Positions 46,001 through 58,900 of a DNA stretch of 64,000 nucleotides are shown here, one piece after another. The position numbers were made by a program, and so were the translations under genes. The stretch is from Penicillus capitatus. Its lineage: Eukaryota; Chlorophyta. The stretch lies in NCBI GenBank assembly GCA_965649825.1, contig OZ287697.1, positions 1,860,001-1,924,000 of the forward strand, in the 5' to 3' direction. Each line of letters begins with the position of its first letter. Position 1 is the stretch's first letter. Below the pieces are notes generated by a model. That model saw only the letters and a program-made list of their open reading frames with translations, searched no databases and was not told the DNA's origin.

Positions 46001-49000
46001 AGCTGAACAAGCGGAAGTGACAATGGTGAACTATTCGACAACAATGGGTTTCGCTGCGGAAGAAGGTGGATCGATCAAAGCCGTCGAAGACAGCACTGTC
46101 AACTTGAGCAACGCATCCTTTACCAGAGCAAGGGCAAAGAAGACAGGCGGAGCCATCCTCTTGCAGCGAAGCAGATTGAGAGGGACGGAGATCAACATTA
46201 CCGATTGCCAAGCGAGACACGGAGGAGCGATCTATGCCGCAACGTCTGTATCCGTCCTCTGTTCCAACTGCACCTTTGAGAACAACACGGCTGACGATCA
46301 GGGCGGCGGTGTCTACCTCAGCTCCGAGTTGCCACAGTCTGTGGCCTTTCAGTTCGAAAACTGCCGTTTTGCTGGCAACGAGGCAGACCGTGGAGGGGCC
46401 ATGCATGTCCTTGGAGAAGACAGAATCATCAACTGCACGGATCCCCGCGCAGACTGTACCTTCGTCGCCTTGAGCGGCACGATCTTCACTCACAACAGGG
46501 CCCACGTTGCCGGCGGCGCCGTCCTTGCCAGTGATCTGAACATGATCCATCTCAACTGCACGGCAAAAGAGAGCAACACAGAGCCGGAGTTTTTTGACAG
46601 ATTTGGAGACCTCCAGTACATGGATGTCCTCAATCACTTCAACAGTGTCTGTCCAGATTGGACAGGCAACGAAGCCGGTGTGTATGGAGACGTGATCGGA
46701 TCCTATGCCAGCCGCCTGAAAAAATGGCTGCAGGATGGGCAGTCCAATTCAACCGTCGAGATTATTGGCAATCGATACCGTATCGAAGACCACCAAAGCG
46801 GATTCCTCATTCCCATCGTCTTCCTGCAAATGGTGGATGCCCTGGACCAGGGGCCAGTCACAGGGATTGGCAACAAGCCGATCAGTGCGGTCATGCAATC
46901 ACCTGACGGTCTCTTCACGGGCGAATTGAAGCTAGAGCTGGAAGGAGGGGCTGGGAACTTCTCGGGCGTGGCTGGATACGTCCGACCTGGAGACTACGAT
47001 GTGAAGATCAGTTTCGATCAGCGTAACTTGCCTCAACTGATCCTCACGATCGAGATCCGCAATTGTACCATTGGAGAGTCTATCGCTGCAAATGGAACGT
47101 ACTGTCAGCCGTGCAGCGGAGATACTTACAATTTCTTCCCTGAGGACGCCGGCTGCGTTGCTTGCCCTGAGAATGGCAAATGCGATTCTGTGGCGATTCG
47201 TCCCAGGCCTGGATACTGGCATCCCATTCCATGTGCCACCCACGTCCAGGAGTGTCTGACAGAACGGGCATGCGATTCGGGAGACCGAGATGAGAAGCTG
47301 AAGGAAGTGGTGAGCGGAATGAAGGATTGCAATTTTTCGTCGACCTTCGTCAAAGACTACCAGGTCGCTTTATGTCGAAAGGTCTCCCGCGGAGGACATC
47401 TCTCCCTCGTTATCGATGGATGGTGTCTGTAGGGTTATAAGGGTCCGCTGTGTGGCTCCTGTGATGATGGCTACGGTCGGACGCAGTCTCTGCGCTGCGA
47501 GCGGTGCAAGATGGGATGGAGCAATTATCTGTTAGTGTTGGTATCGGTCATTGTCATGTTTGGTCTGACCGGGTTTACCGTGAGAAGCAGCATCAGTACT
47601 GGCCACAATCTTAGAGAAAAGCGACGCGGGTCCATTACCCGTCCACGGGGTCTAGGCAAAGAAGTTGCTGGTCCCTCGACCTCAGAAGCCGCCTCGAAAT
47701 CGTCCGATGAGCGTGCGATCACCGAATCGCCTTCGACGGCAGTATCTGAGAGCAACGATGAGACTGCTGATGATGAAGCGATCTCGACGAGGCAAGTCCT
47801 TAACGCCAGAGAGAATGAGCTCAAGCAATGGAGAGCCGCAGAGATCCTGAAGGTGTCAGCCACTGACCCATCACTCGATACCATCAGCAAACGTTGTCTG
47901 TCCTGCAGATCACCATTAACTACCTGCAAGTCATCTCCATTGCCGTCTCACTCAATGTCAGGTGGACGGACAGTGTTGTCTCTGCTTTCGAAGTTGCAGG
48001 TGCGTTGTTCATGAACCCGTTCTCTGTGCCCTTGTCTAAATGTCTGTCTGTTCAGAGTTTCTCGGAGGATTGACGACCGAAGCGACGGTTCGTTCGTTTG
48101 ACTGTCTGATCACGGAAGATGCAGCCCTGCCCAGATCGGTGATCTTGACGATCGTGAGCCTCTCCGTGCCTGTCGCCGTGTGGTGCATCTACTTTTTTAT
48201 CTGGTTGCTTTACAAGTTCCGCCACGCCCAATCCTTCAGCTATCTCATCCAGAGAAGCCTCCTGAGTCTGAACGTTGTCTCCTATGTGGCATACATCGGT
48301 GTGACGAAAACGGTCGTCAATATTCTGAACTGCATTAAAGTACATGACTCTACTGTTTTTCTTAAGGACAGTACCACCTACTACTGGGCTGTTGACACAT
48401 CACAGGAATGCCTGTCAGGCACACATGCTGTCCTGGCCGGCGTTGCTGGATTTCCTATCCTCATTCTTTTCTCCATTTCTTTCCCCCTCGTATCTGCCGC
48501 CATCCTTCTGACCCGAAGATCGCGAACAACCTTGGTCAACAAGTGGCTTTTTGCCACTGCCGGTTTCATGTATCGATCGTATAGCACGAAGTTTATCTTC
48601 TGGGAATCTATTATCATGTTGAGGAAGGCTCTGTTGGCAATTGTCGTTGTGTTTGCTTATCCTTTGGGTGGAAATCTGCAGGGTGTTCTCAGTTCTTGCG
48701 TTTTGATCATTGCGCTGTATGTTCAAGCTTACTGCTGTCCTTATCGCAACGATTACAAGGAACTCAATTTCTATGAAGGTCTCTCTCTTCTGGTCTCGAC
48801 CCTCACCTTCGTAGCGGGTCTTTTCTTCAATGACACCCGTACCTCCAATACGAGCCGTATCCTGTTAACGGTCGTTGTCTTTCTCCTGAATGTCGCTTTT
48901 CTGCTTTTCTTGGTCATTACCTTTGGACGTAGCTGCATGGACGTGCTCAAGAGAATTCTGGCGTCTAAGGAACCTTATGTATCCGATCCGTCAAACCTTC

Positions 49001-49113
49001 GCCGTCTGTTGATGGCACATGCCAGGACTCGAATGACAAGAGTCCAAACATTTCTGGAGAAATTCTCCCGAAACAATTCGATGAGGGAGGAGAGAGAACT
49101 CGAGCTCGTCTGA
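43081..49113 (+). CDS. Beta-helix (Pmp-repeat) ectodomain, multi-TM membrane protein
   Basis: A large cell-surface protein of about 1,750 residues. A hydrophobic signal segment near the N-terminus (IQLVIFILLVLSQPTGAAS) precedes a Ser/Thr-rich linker. A right-handed beta-helix of 20 or more polymorphic-membrane-protein-like repeats follows (GGAIY/GGAVF with FxxNxA), mostly in one exon, 43980-47432. Next come CPDWTGNEAGVYGD, an Ig-like/ABP-like segment, a Cys-rich GTYCQPC...GCVACPENGKC...PGYWH module, CGSCDDGYGRTQSLRCERC, a first TM (YLLVLVSVIVMFGLTGF), a cytoplasmic Ser/Glu-rich loop and a C-terminal group of about six TM segments (48040-49113). Seven introns join in frame. Similar architectures occur in several protist lineages, with suspected receptor or adhesion roles. 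A decayed paralogue is at 249-5000. Confidence 0.88.
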
Positions 49114-50036
49114 ATCTGTGTGTGGGTTGGTCGATTCTTATAAGGCACGTTTTGCGGGTGTGTGCCAGACTCGATCTATAATTCTCTCTCCTCCGAGTTA
49201 TTTCAACTCAAGATTTAGTACCGATGTCATTAATCATCTTTTCCTCGATGGTCCAAAGAGAGGCCCATGCATTTTTTCCCCGATGAGTTTAGACGGTCTT
49301 CCGATCATGAGACACACTAGGTAGCAATTTCGAGTCGCTCAAGAGACACCGACTCACGGTTGATCTATCTATTCATACCCCCGTCACCTCAGAGACTTTT
49401 TTATTCTCTTATTTGTTCAGGAATGCACTGTGTCGTACATTACATTCTAGAGCTGTTACGGTTTCCGCGACATCTGCCTTTGTCAAGACCGGTTGATACA
49501 TACATGTGTGACAACATTCTTTGCTGTTTGTTGGGGTGCTACTTAATGCGTTGTCCCATTCGTACATCGCTGTCTTGTCTACCCTCAACCTACGGACGTC
49601 ACGTCGCCGTTCATTTCGATCGATCGCGGCGTCATGCGTTGTGACGTTGATCGATCGAACCGCGAAAGAAGATCGGAATCATCGTCCGGCTGGCCAACGT
49701 TCCTCCTGGCAGCTCGCCGCACGTCGTGTCCATCACGGAGGCGCCGTTGTCGCACCACCGTCTTCCGTTTTCTTGCCGACGTGCGTCTCGCCACGTTTCG
49801 CTGTCCGATCCTTCTCCGATGACGAAGGTGCGACATCGTCGTCCGTCGGTCCTGGCGACTGGCCCAGTACCGTCCCTCAATGCGACACCGCGAAACCTGT
49901 CTGGCGTAGAAACGCAAGCAGCACGACCGTGTATCGGCCGCCAACAGGCGACTGAGGAAGCAGCACATGATATCTTCTGTGCTCGCGACGAACGGTAAAT
50001 CGCACAGCGGCTGCTTCGCGCACTTGGTGGCGTGAC
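49114..50036. other. Intergenic, upstream of SUVH-like gene
   Basis: A 3' flank, then an unexplained stretch. A + ORF at 49726-49998 with an ATG at 49819 ends at a plausible GTAAAT donor. No acceptor joins it in frame to the SUVH exon, so I leave it out. The 240-codon minus ORF over 49632-50354 overlaps the SUVH first exon and looks like its antisense shadow. Confidence 0.4.
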
Positions 50037-52220
50037 ATGGTTGTCTGGAGCGCAGAGATGGCGGCGTCGAGTGCCTTTGGCGTTCTCAATCGACCCAACG
50101 GAAAATGGCGCGAACTGGGAGTTCGGATTCGATTCGAGCTGGAACTCGGAACGAAGATGGTTGAGCGAGTGACGCGTCTGGCGCACGTCGAATTCTATGT
50201 AGCCTATCGTGCCGCCGTGGTAGCGGAAGAGCAGCGCGTTCAAGAGAGAAAGGAAGAGTTGGAGATCACTGGTCAAGGCACAAACCCAGTGCCGCGGCCA
50301 ACAGACAAAGCGCTCACGGTCGTTCCTTATCCTTCCCTCGACGATCTGCTGCATTTCGTCTTGCAGTACATGATAGAGAACGGACTACTGTGTAACCAGG
50401 AGATCTTTCTCGGCCATGTCCCCGGCGTCAACATCGGAGACACGTTCAATTACAAGCACGTGCATCGTGGCGTTATTCTTACGCTCGACATTCGATGCTG
50501 TGTAGAGTCCAGATGAAAGTGGTTGGACTGCATCGGCTCGTGATGGCCGGGATCGATTACGTGCCAGCCAACTACATCCGAGAGAATAGCCCGTCTCTTG
50601 CCGTGAGCGAACGTGCCTTCACGATGGACGTGTGGGACGAGGCAGAGTCTTTGCTGTAGATTTCGATTGTCTTGGCCGGCGGCTATGAAGATGACAAAGA
50701 CGACGATGCCGAACTCATCTACACAGGACAAGGCGGAAACGATCTGCTCGGCAACCGTGCCCAGATCGGCGATCAGAAGCTCGATCGGGGAAATCTGGCA
50801 TTGTATAACAATGCCGTCTATGGTGTGCCTGTCAGAGTGATTAAGAAAAACGACAGAATCTTTATCTATGACGGTCTATGGGACGTACTGCAGATGATCA
50901 AGGTCGATTCCAGGCGATCTCGGCGACAGTCGCTGACAATAGTGCTTGCAGAAACGAGGCATCGAGGGGTACTACATCTATCAGTATCGATTACGAAGGT
51001 GTCCAGGACAGGAGCCGTCTTTGGCGAGGAAAGTGGCATTCAAGGAAGGGCAGAACTACCGTCACCCAGATTCCATCGGCTTTTCAGATCCAGACGAGAT
51101 TTGTCCTGGTACAGCCGCCACATAGATGTTCATCTGATCTCAGAGCCGATGTTCTGCGTCGAGATTTTACTCGAGGGGTCAATTCCAAAGCCGTTTCCGT
51201 CGCTAACAAAGTGGACGCCGAGTTGCCACCTGGGTTGAAGCTCGAAGATCTGCACGAGGATGTTCGGGTCATGAAGAGGTGGAGACCATCAACTGACCCG
51301 TTTGAATTCGGCGTGAAAATGCGATTGCACCACAACGTACCGGAACCGACGGTCCCTCACGAAATTACCGAAGCCTCCAGCGAGGATCCACACAAATATC
51401 TTATGAAGCTTAATCACGGGTGACCACGACTGGCGATGCAGGCATTGCATATCCAGGATATGCGTTTCTAGATTTCTTCCTTACCAAGACAAAGGAACCC
51501 TGCATCATGCGATGTGTATTCTGTACGAGTGCGGCGCGTGGCTGCGCTGCAAAGATGGGCAGAAATGCCGTCAGTGCATTACATCCCATCCACCAAAATG
51601 GCGATTTCAGGTTCGCAGATCGCATCGTGATCGCTTTCGCATTTCGACCATCGCTCAGATATTTAAGACGGCCAACAGAGGGTGGGGACTGAAGACGCTC
51701 GATCTCATTCCTGTCGGCAGTTTCGTCATGAAGTATATCGGCGCAGTACATCGTGTGGAAGATCTGCCGCCGGACGATGTTTTTTCGTTCAACATGACGG
51801 AGCGACCGGACTACACAGACGATCACAAGTCTCACTCTCACTCTTTTGCATCGGATGTGTCACTCTTTTCAGATGGCTGCCCACTGCCCGACACGTGGAA
51901 GCGGTGTATGGAGTGACGGGACGATACTATGGAAACCTCTTTCGCTTCATCAACCATAGCTGTGATCCGAATTGCTTCATCCAGCCGGTGCTGTCACATC
52001 ATCTCGATCGTTCCAGGCCAGATATCAACATCTTTGCCATGCGAACCGTTTTCCCAGGGGAGGAAATCTCCTACGACTACGGACAGTATCAAACGACGTC
52101 TCTTGACACAGACTTCTCAATTTCGACCCTTTCAGGGACTACGTGGAAAAATGGCTGGGCAATGATTGCAGATGTGGAGCTGCCTGTTGTTCGAAGCGTG
52201 ACGTTAAGGTGGAATCATGA
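50037..52220 (+). CDS. SUVH-type SRA-SET histone H3K9 methyltransferase
   Basis: Combines a methyl-DNA-reading SRA domain with a lysine methyltransferase SET domain, the plant KYP/SUVH arrangement linking DNA methylation to H3K9 methylation. SRA: VPGVNIGDTFNYK, KVVGLHRLVMAGIDYV, SIVLAGGYEDDKDDDAELIYTGQGGN, DQKLDRGNLALYNN, PVRVIKK, IYDGLWDVLQ. SET: YECGAWLRC, IFKTANRGWGLKTLDLIPVGSFVMKYIGAV, YGNLFRFINHSCDPNCFIQPV, FAMRTVFPGEEISYDYG. Post-SET: NDCRCGAACCSKRD, stop at 52220. About nine introns join in frame; 51829-51872 carries the introner motif. The pre-SET zinc cluster appears reduced: between LPPGLK and YECG only one Cys is visible. Start at 50037; a second ATG at 50058 is possible. Confidence 0.93.
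51829..51872 (+). repeat. Introner-like element (SUVH intron)
   Basis: A 44-nt intron starting GTCTCACTCTCACTCTTTTG, then CATCGGATGTG, then TCACTCTTTTCAG as acceptor. It joins YTDDHK to WLPTARHVEAVYG. Confidence 0.75.
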
Positions 52221-52412
52221 AGAACATCTCGCGATGCATGATGTGACGTCTGAACTTCTCAGTATCCACTGTAGCCTTTCACAAGCGAGCAGGACTGTCT
52301 TCATCTCTGTTTACCATACGCATCTACACCGCGCCAATCAACGACCGAATATAAGAACGCTCTCTCGCCGTCCAATTACTGGACAAGCTCCTTCGTGTTC
52401 TCCGCGTGTCTC

Positions 52413-55400
52413 ATGAGGAGTTCTTGTTCGCGACTCTTCTTTCTTTCTCTACTGGCGGCTCTCTATGTGACTCCCTTTCGAGCCTATGAGCAGAGCACGT
52501 CCACGCGAGACAGGTCTCACCAAATAAGCACTTCTGCACCGTATCTAAGCATAGGCTACGTGTGGACAGATTGTCCGTTTCCTTACCCTTGCCGACTGTC
52601 GACGCACGATGGGGTCTGCTGAAAACGCACGGTCAGATTCTGATCACTCTTGATACGGCATTCTACAGAGAGGCGGAGGACGAGTGAGTGAGAAAGAGTG
52701 AGAATATAGGGGACTCGATGTTGGGTGATGATGATGTAGCGTACTGTTGTGGATGCGGCGGAAAGGAGGCCGATTCCTGCACACCATTCCGAAAGCGTCT
52801 TTGCTTTTTCTCGCAGATCCGACTCTGATAGAAGCTGCCAAGAAGCTCCCACACGTTCAGTCCGTGGTCCGATCAGCCCTCTCCTCTTGTGTATGACCTC
52901 ACGGGTCCTGTCTTTTCAGTCGCTCTACGACACGGCCGCCAAAATAGCGAAGACATGGCAACCCGTGTTCGAAGCGCTGGAGAATCATCCCGTGGAGTTT
53001 CTGGCAATGACGCCTTTGCACGATCTCGCTCTTTCCGAAGGGCATCCGTTCTTAGGCCAACTCTTCATCGATCAAACAGGTCACCCATTCACAGGCGCTC
53101 TCTTCTCCAAGACTGTGCGACAGGATCCACCGATCGCCTTGTGATTGAAGTGGGTTTCCCTCTCCTCCACAAAACCGCCGTGGACAACGAGGACGAGAAT
53201 TACCGTCCGGCTCAGGCTGCCGCGGCAGATTGGTTGATACCTTTGAGAGAGCGCTTTGGACGGGACATTGATATGGAGCCCTTTCACCGACTGGTCGACA
53301 TCTACGCTCCTCCGTCCATCGTGCCAGATCTCTTGGCTTGGCTGTCGGAGCAGAGCGCCGTGCATTGGCTGCAGCCCAAGACACGTATGACGATACATAA
53401 CTGGCGGGCCAGTGGGATCATTCAGTCCGGCATTGCCCCTACAGAAGAGTCTGCCGCCATCGATGACGCCATCCATCCCATCTGGGCGGCCGGGATCCAA
53501 GGAGAAGGCCAGATTGTCGGCTGCGGCGATTCCGGCGTCGATGTTGACAGTTGTTTCTTCTACGATCCAGATCTCTCGATCTCCGATAACATTGAGAATT
53601 CAGCAGAGGCGCCGACAAGGATAACGGTCTCACTCTTCTTCGACAACGACAAGCATCGAAAAATCCGCTACTACGGAAGCGCCTCAGATTTTTCAGATGG
53701 CGATGGTCACGGAACGCATGTGGCCGGAACACTCGTGGGCAATCCTTACAAGTCCCGTGACACGATGGCCGTCGCCAATCGCGGTATGGCACCAGAAGCC
53801 CGACTGGCTTTTCTGGATCTAGGCAGAAATTCGGGCACCAATACGTCCGATTCGATTTACACGCCACAAGAGCTCTCTACGTATTACTATCCCATTACGT
53901 ACGATAAAGGTGTTCGGATTCATTCCGACTCGTGGGGATCAAGCACGGCCGAGTATGATCATCTGGCTCAAGAGGTGGACAAATTTGCGTATGATCATCC
54001 GGATTTTCTTCCGATCTTTGCGGCTGGGAACTACGGTCAGTTGTCGTTTCGATATCTGACCACTGTCACATCACCTGCCGTGGCGAAGAACTGTATTTCG
54101 GTGGGCGCCACCCTCACCTCCAATCAACCAAGTAGTTTTTCAAACGACGATATCGAAGCCTACCTCATCCAGATTCGCATCTCGGTTGCAGAGAGTGCGT
54201 CACCTCTTCGTACGGCATTTGGATATGATGTGACAGGTGTTATGTACAGGCGATGACGAAATGCGACAGTACAAGATTCTGGCGGCTGGCTTTGGCAAGA
54301 GCTGGGGGCGCCTGATCGAACAGAGCGCAGAAGAAGAGATTCCGTTGATTCGTGGCACACCACAAGCGGGATGCAGTACACTGAGCAGTGCCGTACGTGG
54401 GAAGATCGTGCTCGTCAGCCGAGGCGGCTGTCAATTCGTGCAAAAACTCAAGAACGCACAAGCCAAAGGTGCCCTTGGCATCATCGTAGGGAATAACGCC
54501 AACAATGGCTACTTCGAAATGGACCGACCGGATGACACGCCAGACTCAGAACTGACGATTCCCATTGCATCGGTGCCGTTGTCTGTCAGCCGACAGTTAC
54601 TCGAAGTACTGGACGCCAAACGCCAGACGACGCTGCGTGTCATGGAGAGAACGGTGCCGGCGAATGCCTACGACAACATTGCGGATTTTTCGTCCAGTGG
54701 ACCGACGATCGATTACCGCATCAAACCCGACATCGTGGCACCGGGTCGCATCACTTCTGTCTGGGGAGATGGGTCGAAGCACAATGCCCCTGGACAGTGT
54801 CTTCTCAAAACGAGCTCCGGAACGTCGATGGCGACACCTGTAGTGGCAGGAGCGGCTGTTCTTGTCCGGCAGTACTTTACAGACGGATTCTACCCATCAG
54901 GCAAAAAGAATCCGAAAAACGCCTACCAGCCATCGGCAGCATTGATCAAAGCGACGCTGCTAGGCGGGGCGTTTCCAATGGACGGTTACACGGAGGCAGG
55001 GCTGCCGTTAGAACCGCCGCCATCTCCGCGACAAGGTTTTGGACGGGTGTATCTCGAGACGTCGATTCCGGTGGTCGGATCACAGAAATGGAAAGAGGGT
55101 TGGCGACTGCAGGTCATCGATCGGGCAAGTTTAGCAAGGGACGCGTCGCACGAGTACTGTGTCAGTGCCTTGGGTGGACCCATCCGGATCACCCTCGTCT
55201 GGACCGATCCGCCTGCCCTTGTCCAAGCCAACAGCTTTCTTGTGAACGATCTCGATCTGTCCGTCCGTTCGGCTGGCCTCAAAGGACGGGTCCTATTGGG
55301 AAACGGTGTGCAGGATCGGGTGAACAACGTCGAACGTGTGCACGTCGATGACATGCCGAAAGGAAATCTGGCCATTGTTGTCGAAGCGGCCAATATTGCT

Positions 55401-58342
55401 TCGGCCTACCAAATACAGTCCTATGCCTTGGTCGTTCAGGGACACTTCAATGGCATTCTGCAGAGCGCTTACAATCCGTATCAGTCAGAGACGCCATCGG
55501 CTGCAGAGATGTGCATCATCACGCTGGCCGAGCTCACATCGGGTCCAGATGGACCCACAAACAGCAGCCGTCCAGAATTCACCTTTACGACGAAATCGGG
55601 CGTCCAGCCTGTCAATGGATTCGAATGCAAGCTGACAGATGCCGAAGGAGCAAAGGAAGGCGCAAACGCCGCACTGCATGACTGGAAAGAATGTTCCAGT
55701 CCGTGGAAATATAATGATCTTCCAGACATGGTACAGTCCCCTTTCCCCCCCTCCTTGGACAGAAACCATGTGTTGCAGGCGTATACCTTTACGGTGCGGC
55801 CGAAGAACGAAGACGTCGAAGAGAAGAGGGAATTCATTGTGGATACCGAAGCTCCGGTGACGTCGATCGAAGGGGATCCCATTGCCGAGACCTCGGCACA
55901 AGAAACCGTGCAGTTTCAGTTCTCTGCGACAGATCTGACGACCGTCACCTTTCATTGCAAGCTGACGCTGGATGGACCGCGGACAGATGTGCAGATCGCA
56001 CGGGAGAAGACACAAGAGCGTGATCTTCGTCTGGATACATGGTTCCGTTGCACATCGCCCGAGATCTTTCATGGACTGACATATGGCAACTGGAAATTCA
56101 GCGTCAGGGCAAAGGACGAAGCAGGAAACGCAAACGTGAGATTGCTTTCTCGCAAGAGAGCAATCAGCGTTACGTAAACGGTCTGTTCTTTAGGAGGATG
56201 TCACATCACATTCATGGAAGATTGCGTTCTCGCCCGATCGTTATTATGTCCGAACGATCGATGCCCCACTGGCTGTCACATCATCTCCAAATGTCACTTT
56301 CGAGATGAGAGTCATGACAGGTAGCGGCGCTTCATGCTCATGCGATCTGTACGACAACTGGATGCCTTGCAGGAGATATCGAAGGACTGCCGGTGGCTTT
56401 GGACGGCGAAGCGATCGAATGCCGTCTGTTGGCTGCAGATCAAGAAACTCCGTTCCGTAACTGCTCACGGACAACCAAAATGAACAGCAATCCAGACGGG
56501 CGCTTTACCTTCGAGGCACGGACACGGGATACAAAGGGACATGACTTGGAGGGGCGTCCGACCCATTCGCATACCATTGTTCATTTCTCCATCGACAGCA
56601 CGGCGCCTGTCATCTCCTTCTTGGAGAGGCCGGACACCTATCATAGCGATAGCGACGTGATGTTGCAGTTCGAATCGAACGAGAACGTTTCCAAATATGA
56701 ATGCTCGATGACGCCACGTGCAGAGGACAAGAGATTCAATCAGTGCCCAGGAACGGATCCGGGAACCGTAGATTATCATCTGGACGACGGATGGTATACG
56801 TTTCAAGTCAGGGGCCAAGATCTTGCGGGAAACAACGGATACTCTGAAGAGATCACATTCAACATCGATTCTCTCCCACCACAAATCTGTAAGGCGATCG
56901 ACCCAGGCGAAAATCTCCTGCTCAAATGCTGTCCCCTGTGTGCAGTGTTTTGGGCGCCAGCTCAGTTTGCCACCAACCAGAGGAATGTGTTCTTTGAGTT
57001 CGAGGTCAAGGACAAAGGATCCGGCGTTGTCACGGAGAACAACACCTGTTACTTGCTTGATGAAAAGACAGGCGACCGGATAGTCTACCCGGCAGGAAAC
57101 TGCACATCACCGATGGAGTTTGAATTGGAGGAGGGACGATATCTCTTCACGTTTGTGGCGACCGACAGAGCAGGACAAATCGGCGAAAAGGTAGGTGGAT
57201 GACCACAGTGCCCCCCCAGCGGAGACCCGTGTGTCTTGTTGGTAGGATCTGCCCATCATCGTCGACTTCACGCCGCCTTCGGTGACATGGAAGTCGACCC
57301 TGTCTACCAATGACGCTCTTCCGTCCTTTGTGGTGTTTCGGTTCGAAGGATCGGACGAACCGAAAGACATTGCCTCGCTGGTCACCGCTTTTGAATGCAA
57401 ACTGGATCGGCAAGATGGGGCTTCGACCGTGTCAGAAACCCAACCCGTCGAGTAAGGCATCATTCTGCCCATCTTGCTGAGAGAACAGATTGTCCCTCTC
57501 GTCTAGACTGGCTCCGAACGAAAGACGTCGGATGCTGCAGGTGAAGCAGCCTGTCACATCACGACATCTAACCGAAGGGAACGTCACATCAGCTGACGAT
57601 CTCGATCACAAGCCGCGCACGATCCAAATCCGAGACGGCGCCGTCGTGGTGTTGGGTTCCTGGGTCGACTGTGAGGATCCCGTTATTCTAACGGGCATGT
57701 CCTCCGGGAGATACGCTTTCCGTGTCCGTGCCATCGACCACGCCGGCAATACAGGAAAACCGACAGATACGGTCCTCTTTACCGTAGACGATACGTTGCC
57801 CATTCCCGGCGAAGATGACGACGAAACATCGTCGTCGGACGTCGAGATCTCGCAATCTCTTTTGCTGGTCCTCTCGGGCGCCAGTCTGCTCTTCGTCTTG
57901 TGTATGTGTGTCGTCGTCGGGTGCTGGCGACAGCGATCGCGACGTCGCCGGATCGAGAAAGAGAACGCCAGAGCATCGGGCCTGGACAGAGAACCGTCCA
58001 TCCCTCGTCATCTTCGCCAGCAGGAAATGACGGCGTCCACCACTTCTTCGGCAGATCCAATGCTGGCCGTTGCCATAAAAGTAGCGAGCGACCTCAAAAA
58101 AGACGAACGCATCTCTACTGCTATCCATCTAGGCATCTCTACAGGAACAGAGGAACGAGGAGGAGCAGCGTAGGCACGTGAATGAAGCCGTCGATGCTCA
58201 GAGAATGCAGATGGCCATGCAGCAGAGTCTGGAACAATATCAATACCAAAGCGCAGTGGAGAAATCTCTTTACGGTAGGCTCTTCGGCCAAAGACGCCTA
58301 TCATTGCTCACTCGCTTGTCTTCTGTCTTGACAGATTCGTGA
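52413..58342 (+). CDS. Membrane-anchored subtilase with PA domain and Ig-like repeats
   Basis: A secreted or surface S8 serine protease. The signal peptide is MRSSCSRLFFLSLLAALYVT. A prodomain-like region follows, then the catalytic Asp in GCGDSGVDVDSC, His in GDGHGTHVAGT and Ser in SSGTSMATPVVAGAA. A PA domain (GKIVLVSRGGCQFVQKLKNAQAKGALGIIVGNN) sits between His and Ser, as in many large subtilases. A jelly-roll-like domain follows (IRITLVWTDPP, NDLDLSVRS), then four or so Ig-like repeats with the pattern FECKL/C.SP/YxFxVRAxDxAGN/IDxxxP, a TM segment (LLLVLSGASLLFVLCMCVVVG) and a basic, Gln/Glu-rich cytoplasmic tail. Exons join in frame through about eleven introns; 52683-52738 starts GTGAGTGAGAAAGAGTGAGA. 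All three catalytic residues are present. Confidence 0.92.
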
Positions 58343-58900
58343 TTCTGGAAGCGTGACATTGTTCCGTGCTTCGGAGGCGGCGCTCAAGCTCCGACGGTCG
58401 ACTATATGCTCACTACGGTTCTTCTGAAGAATATCGTGTATTCTTTCTGTGGGCTATCTTTGTAATAATGCAGATCCTCCTGTTCTTTTGCCTGGATATG
58501 TTTCATCGCGAGGGCAGCCATCGTCGAGAGCATGACAGTGACAGCAGCGATGGTATGGAAGATCGGGCCAGAACATTCCTGCCGATGAATGGCAGAAGGA
58601 CGGCCAACGGCAACGCGTCTTTCTCAGTACAGACCGATTTCGCCTGTCTTCTCTGACAGCACGCAAACGCGCCTGTCTCGCTCGGCGATGCACCTCTCGT
58701 CTGTTGGCAGATCTATCTGCAGTAGTTTTTGACCGTTCAGACGGCAAAACGAGAAAACGGCGTTTCGCGTTGCGTCGATCCGACACGTCCGAGACTTGTT
58801 CGACGCGTAGGAACGATTTATGTTAAGAACTTCATCCTGCCGCGACGACATCACTGTTTAGCTTTAGCACCAACGTGACATTTCTATTATTCCCAAAGTT
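58343..58900. other. Intergenic, no firm gene
   Basis: A 96-codon + ORF at 58366-58656 has a hydrophobic stretch (FLWAIFVIMQILLFFCLDMF) flanked by charged sequence and could be a small membrane protein. Its start codon is uncertain and I see no family match. Otherwise this is the spacer between the subtilase and the F-box/LRR gene. Confidence 0.3.

Noticed and set aside
49632-50354. 240-codon minus-strand ORF
   Set aside because: It is antisense to the SUVH first exon, has no domain, and its composition mirrors the sense frame.
56196-56216. GATGTCACATCACATTC in the subtilase as an element
   Set aside because: It reads through in frame as EDVTSHSW between two well-supported exons.
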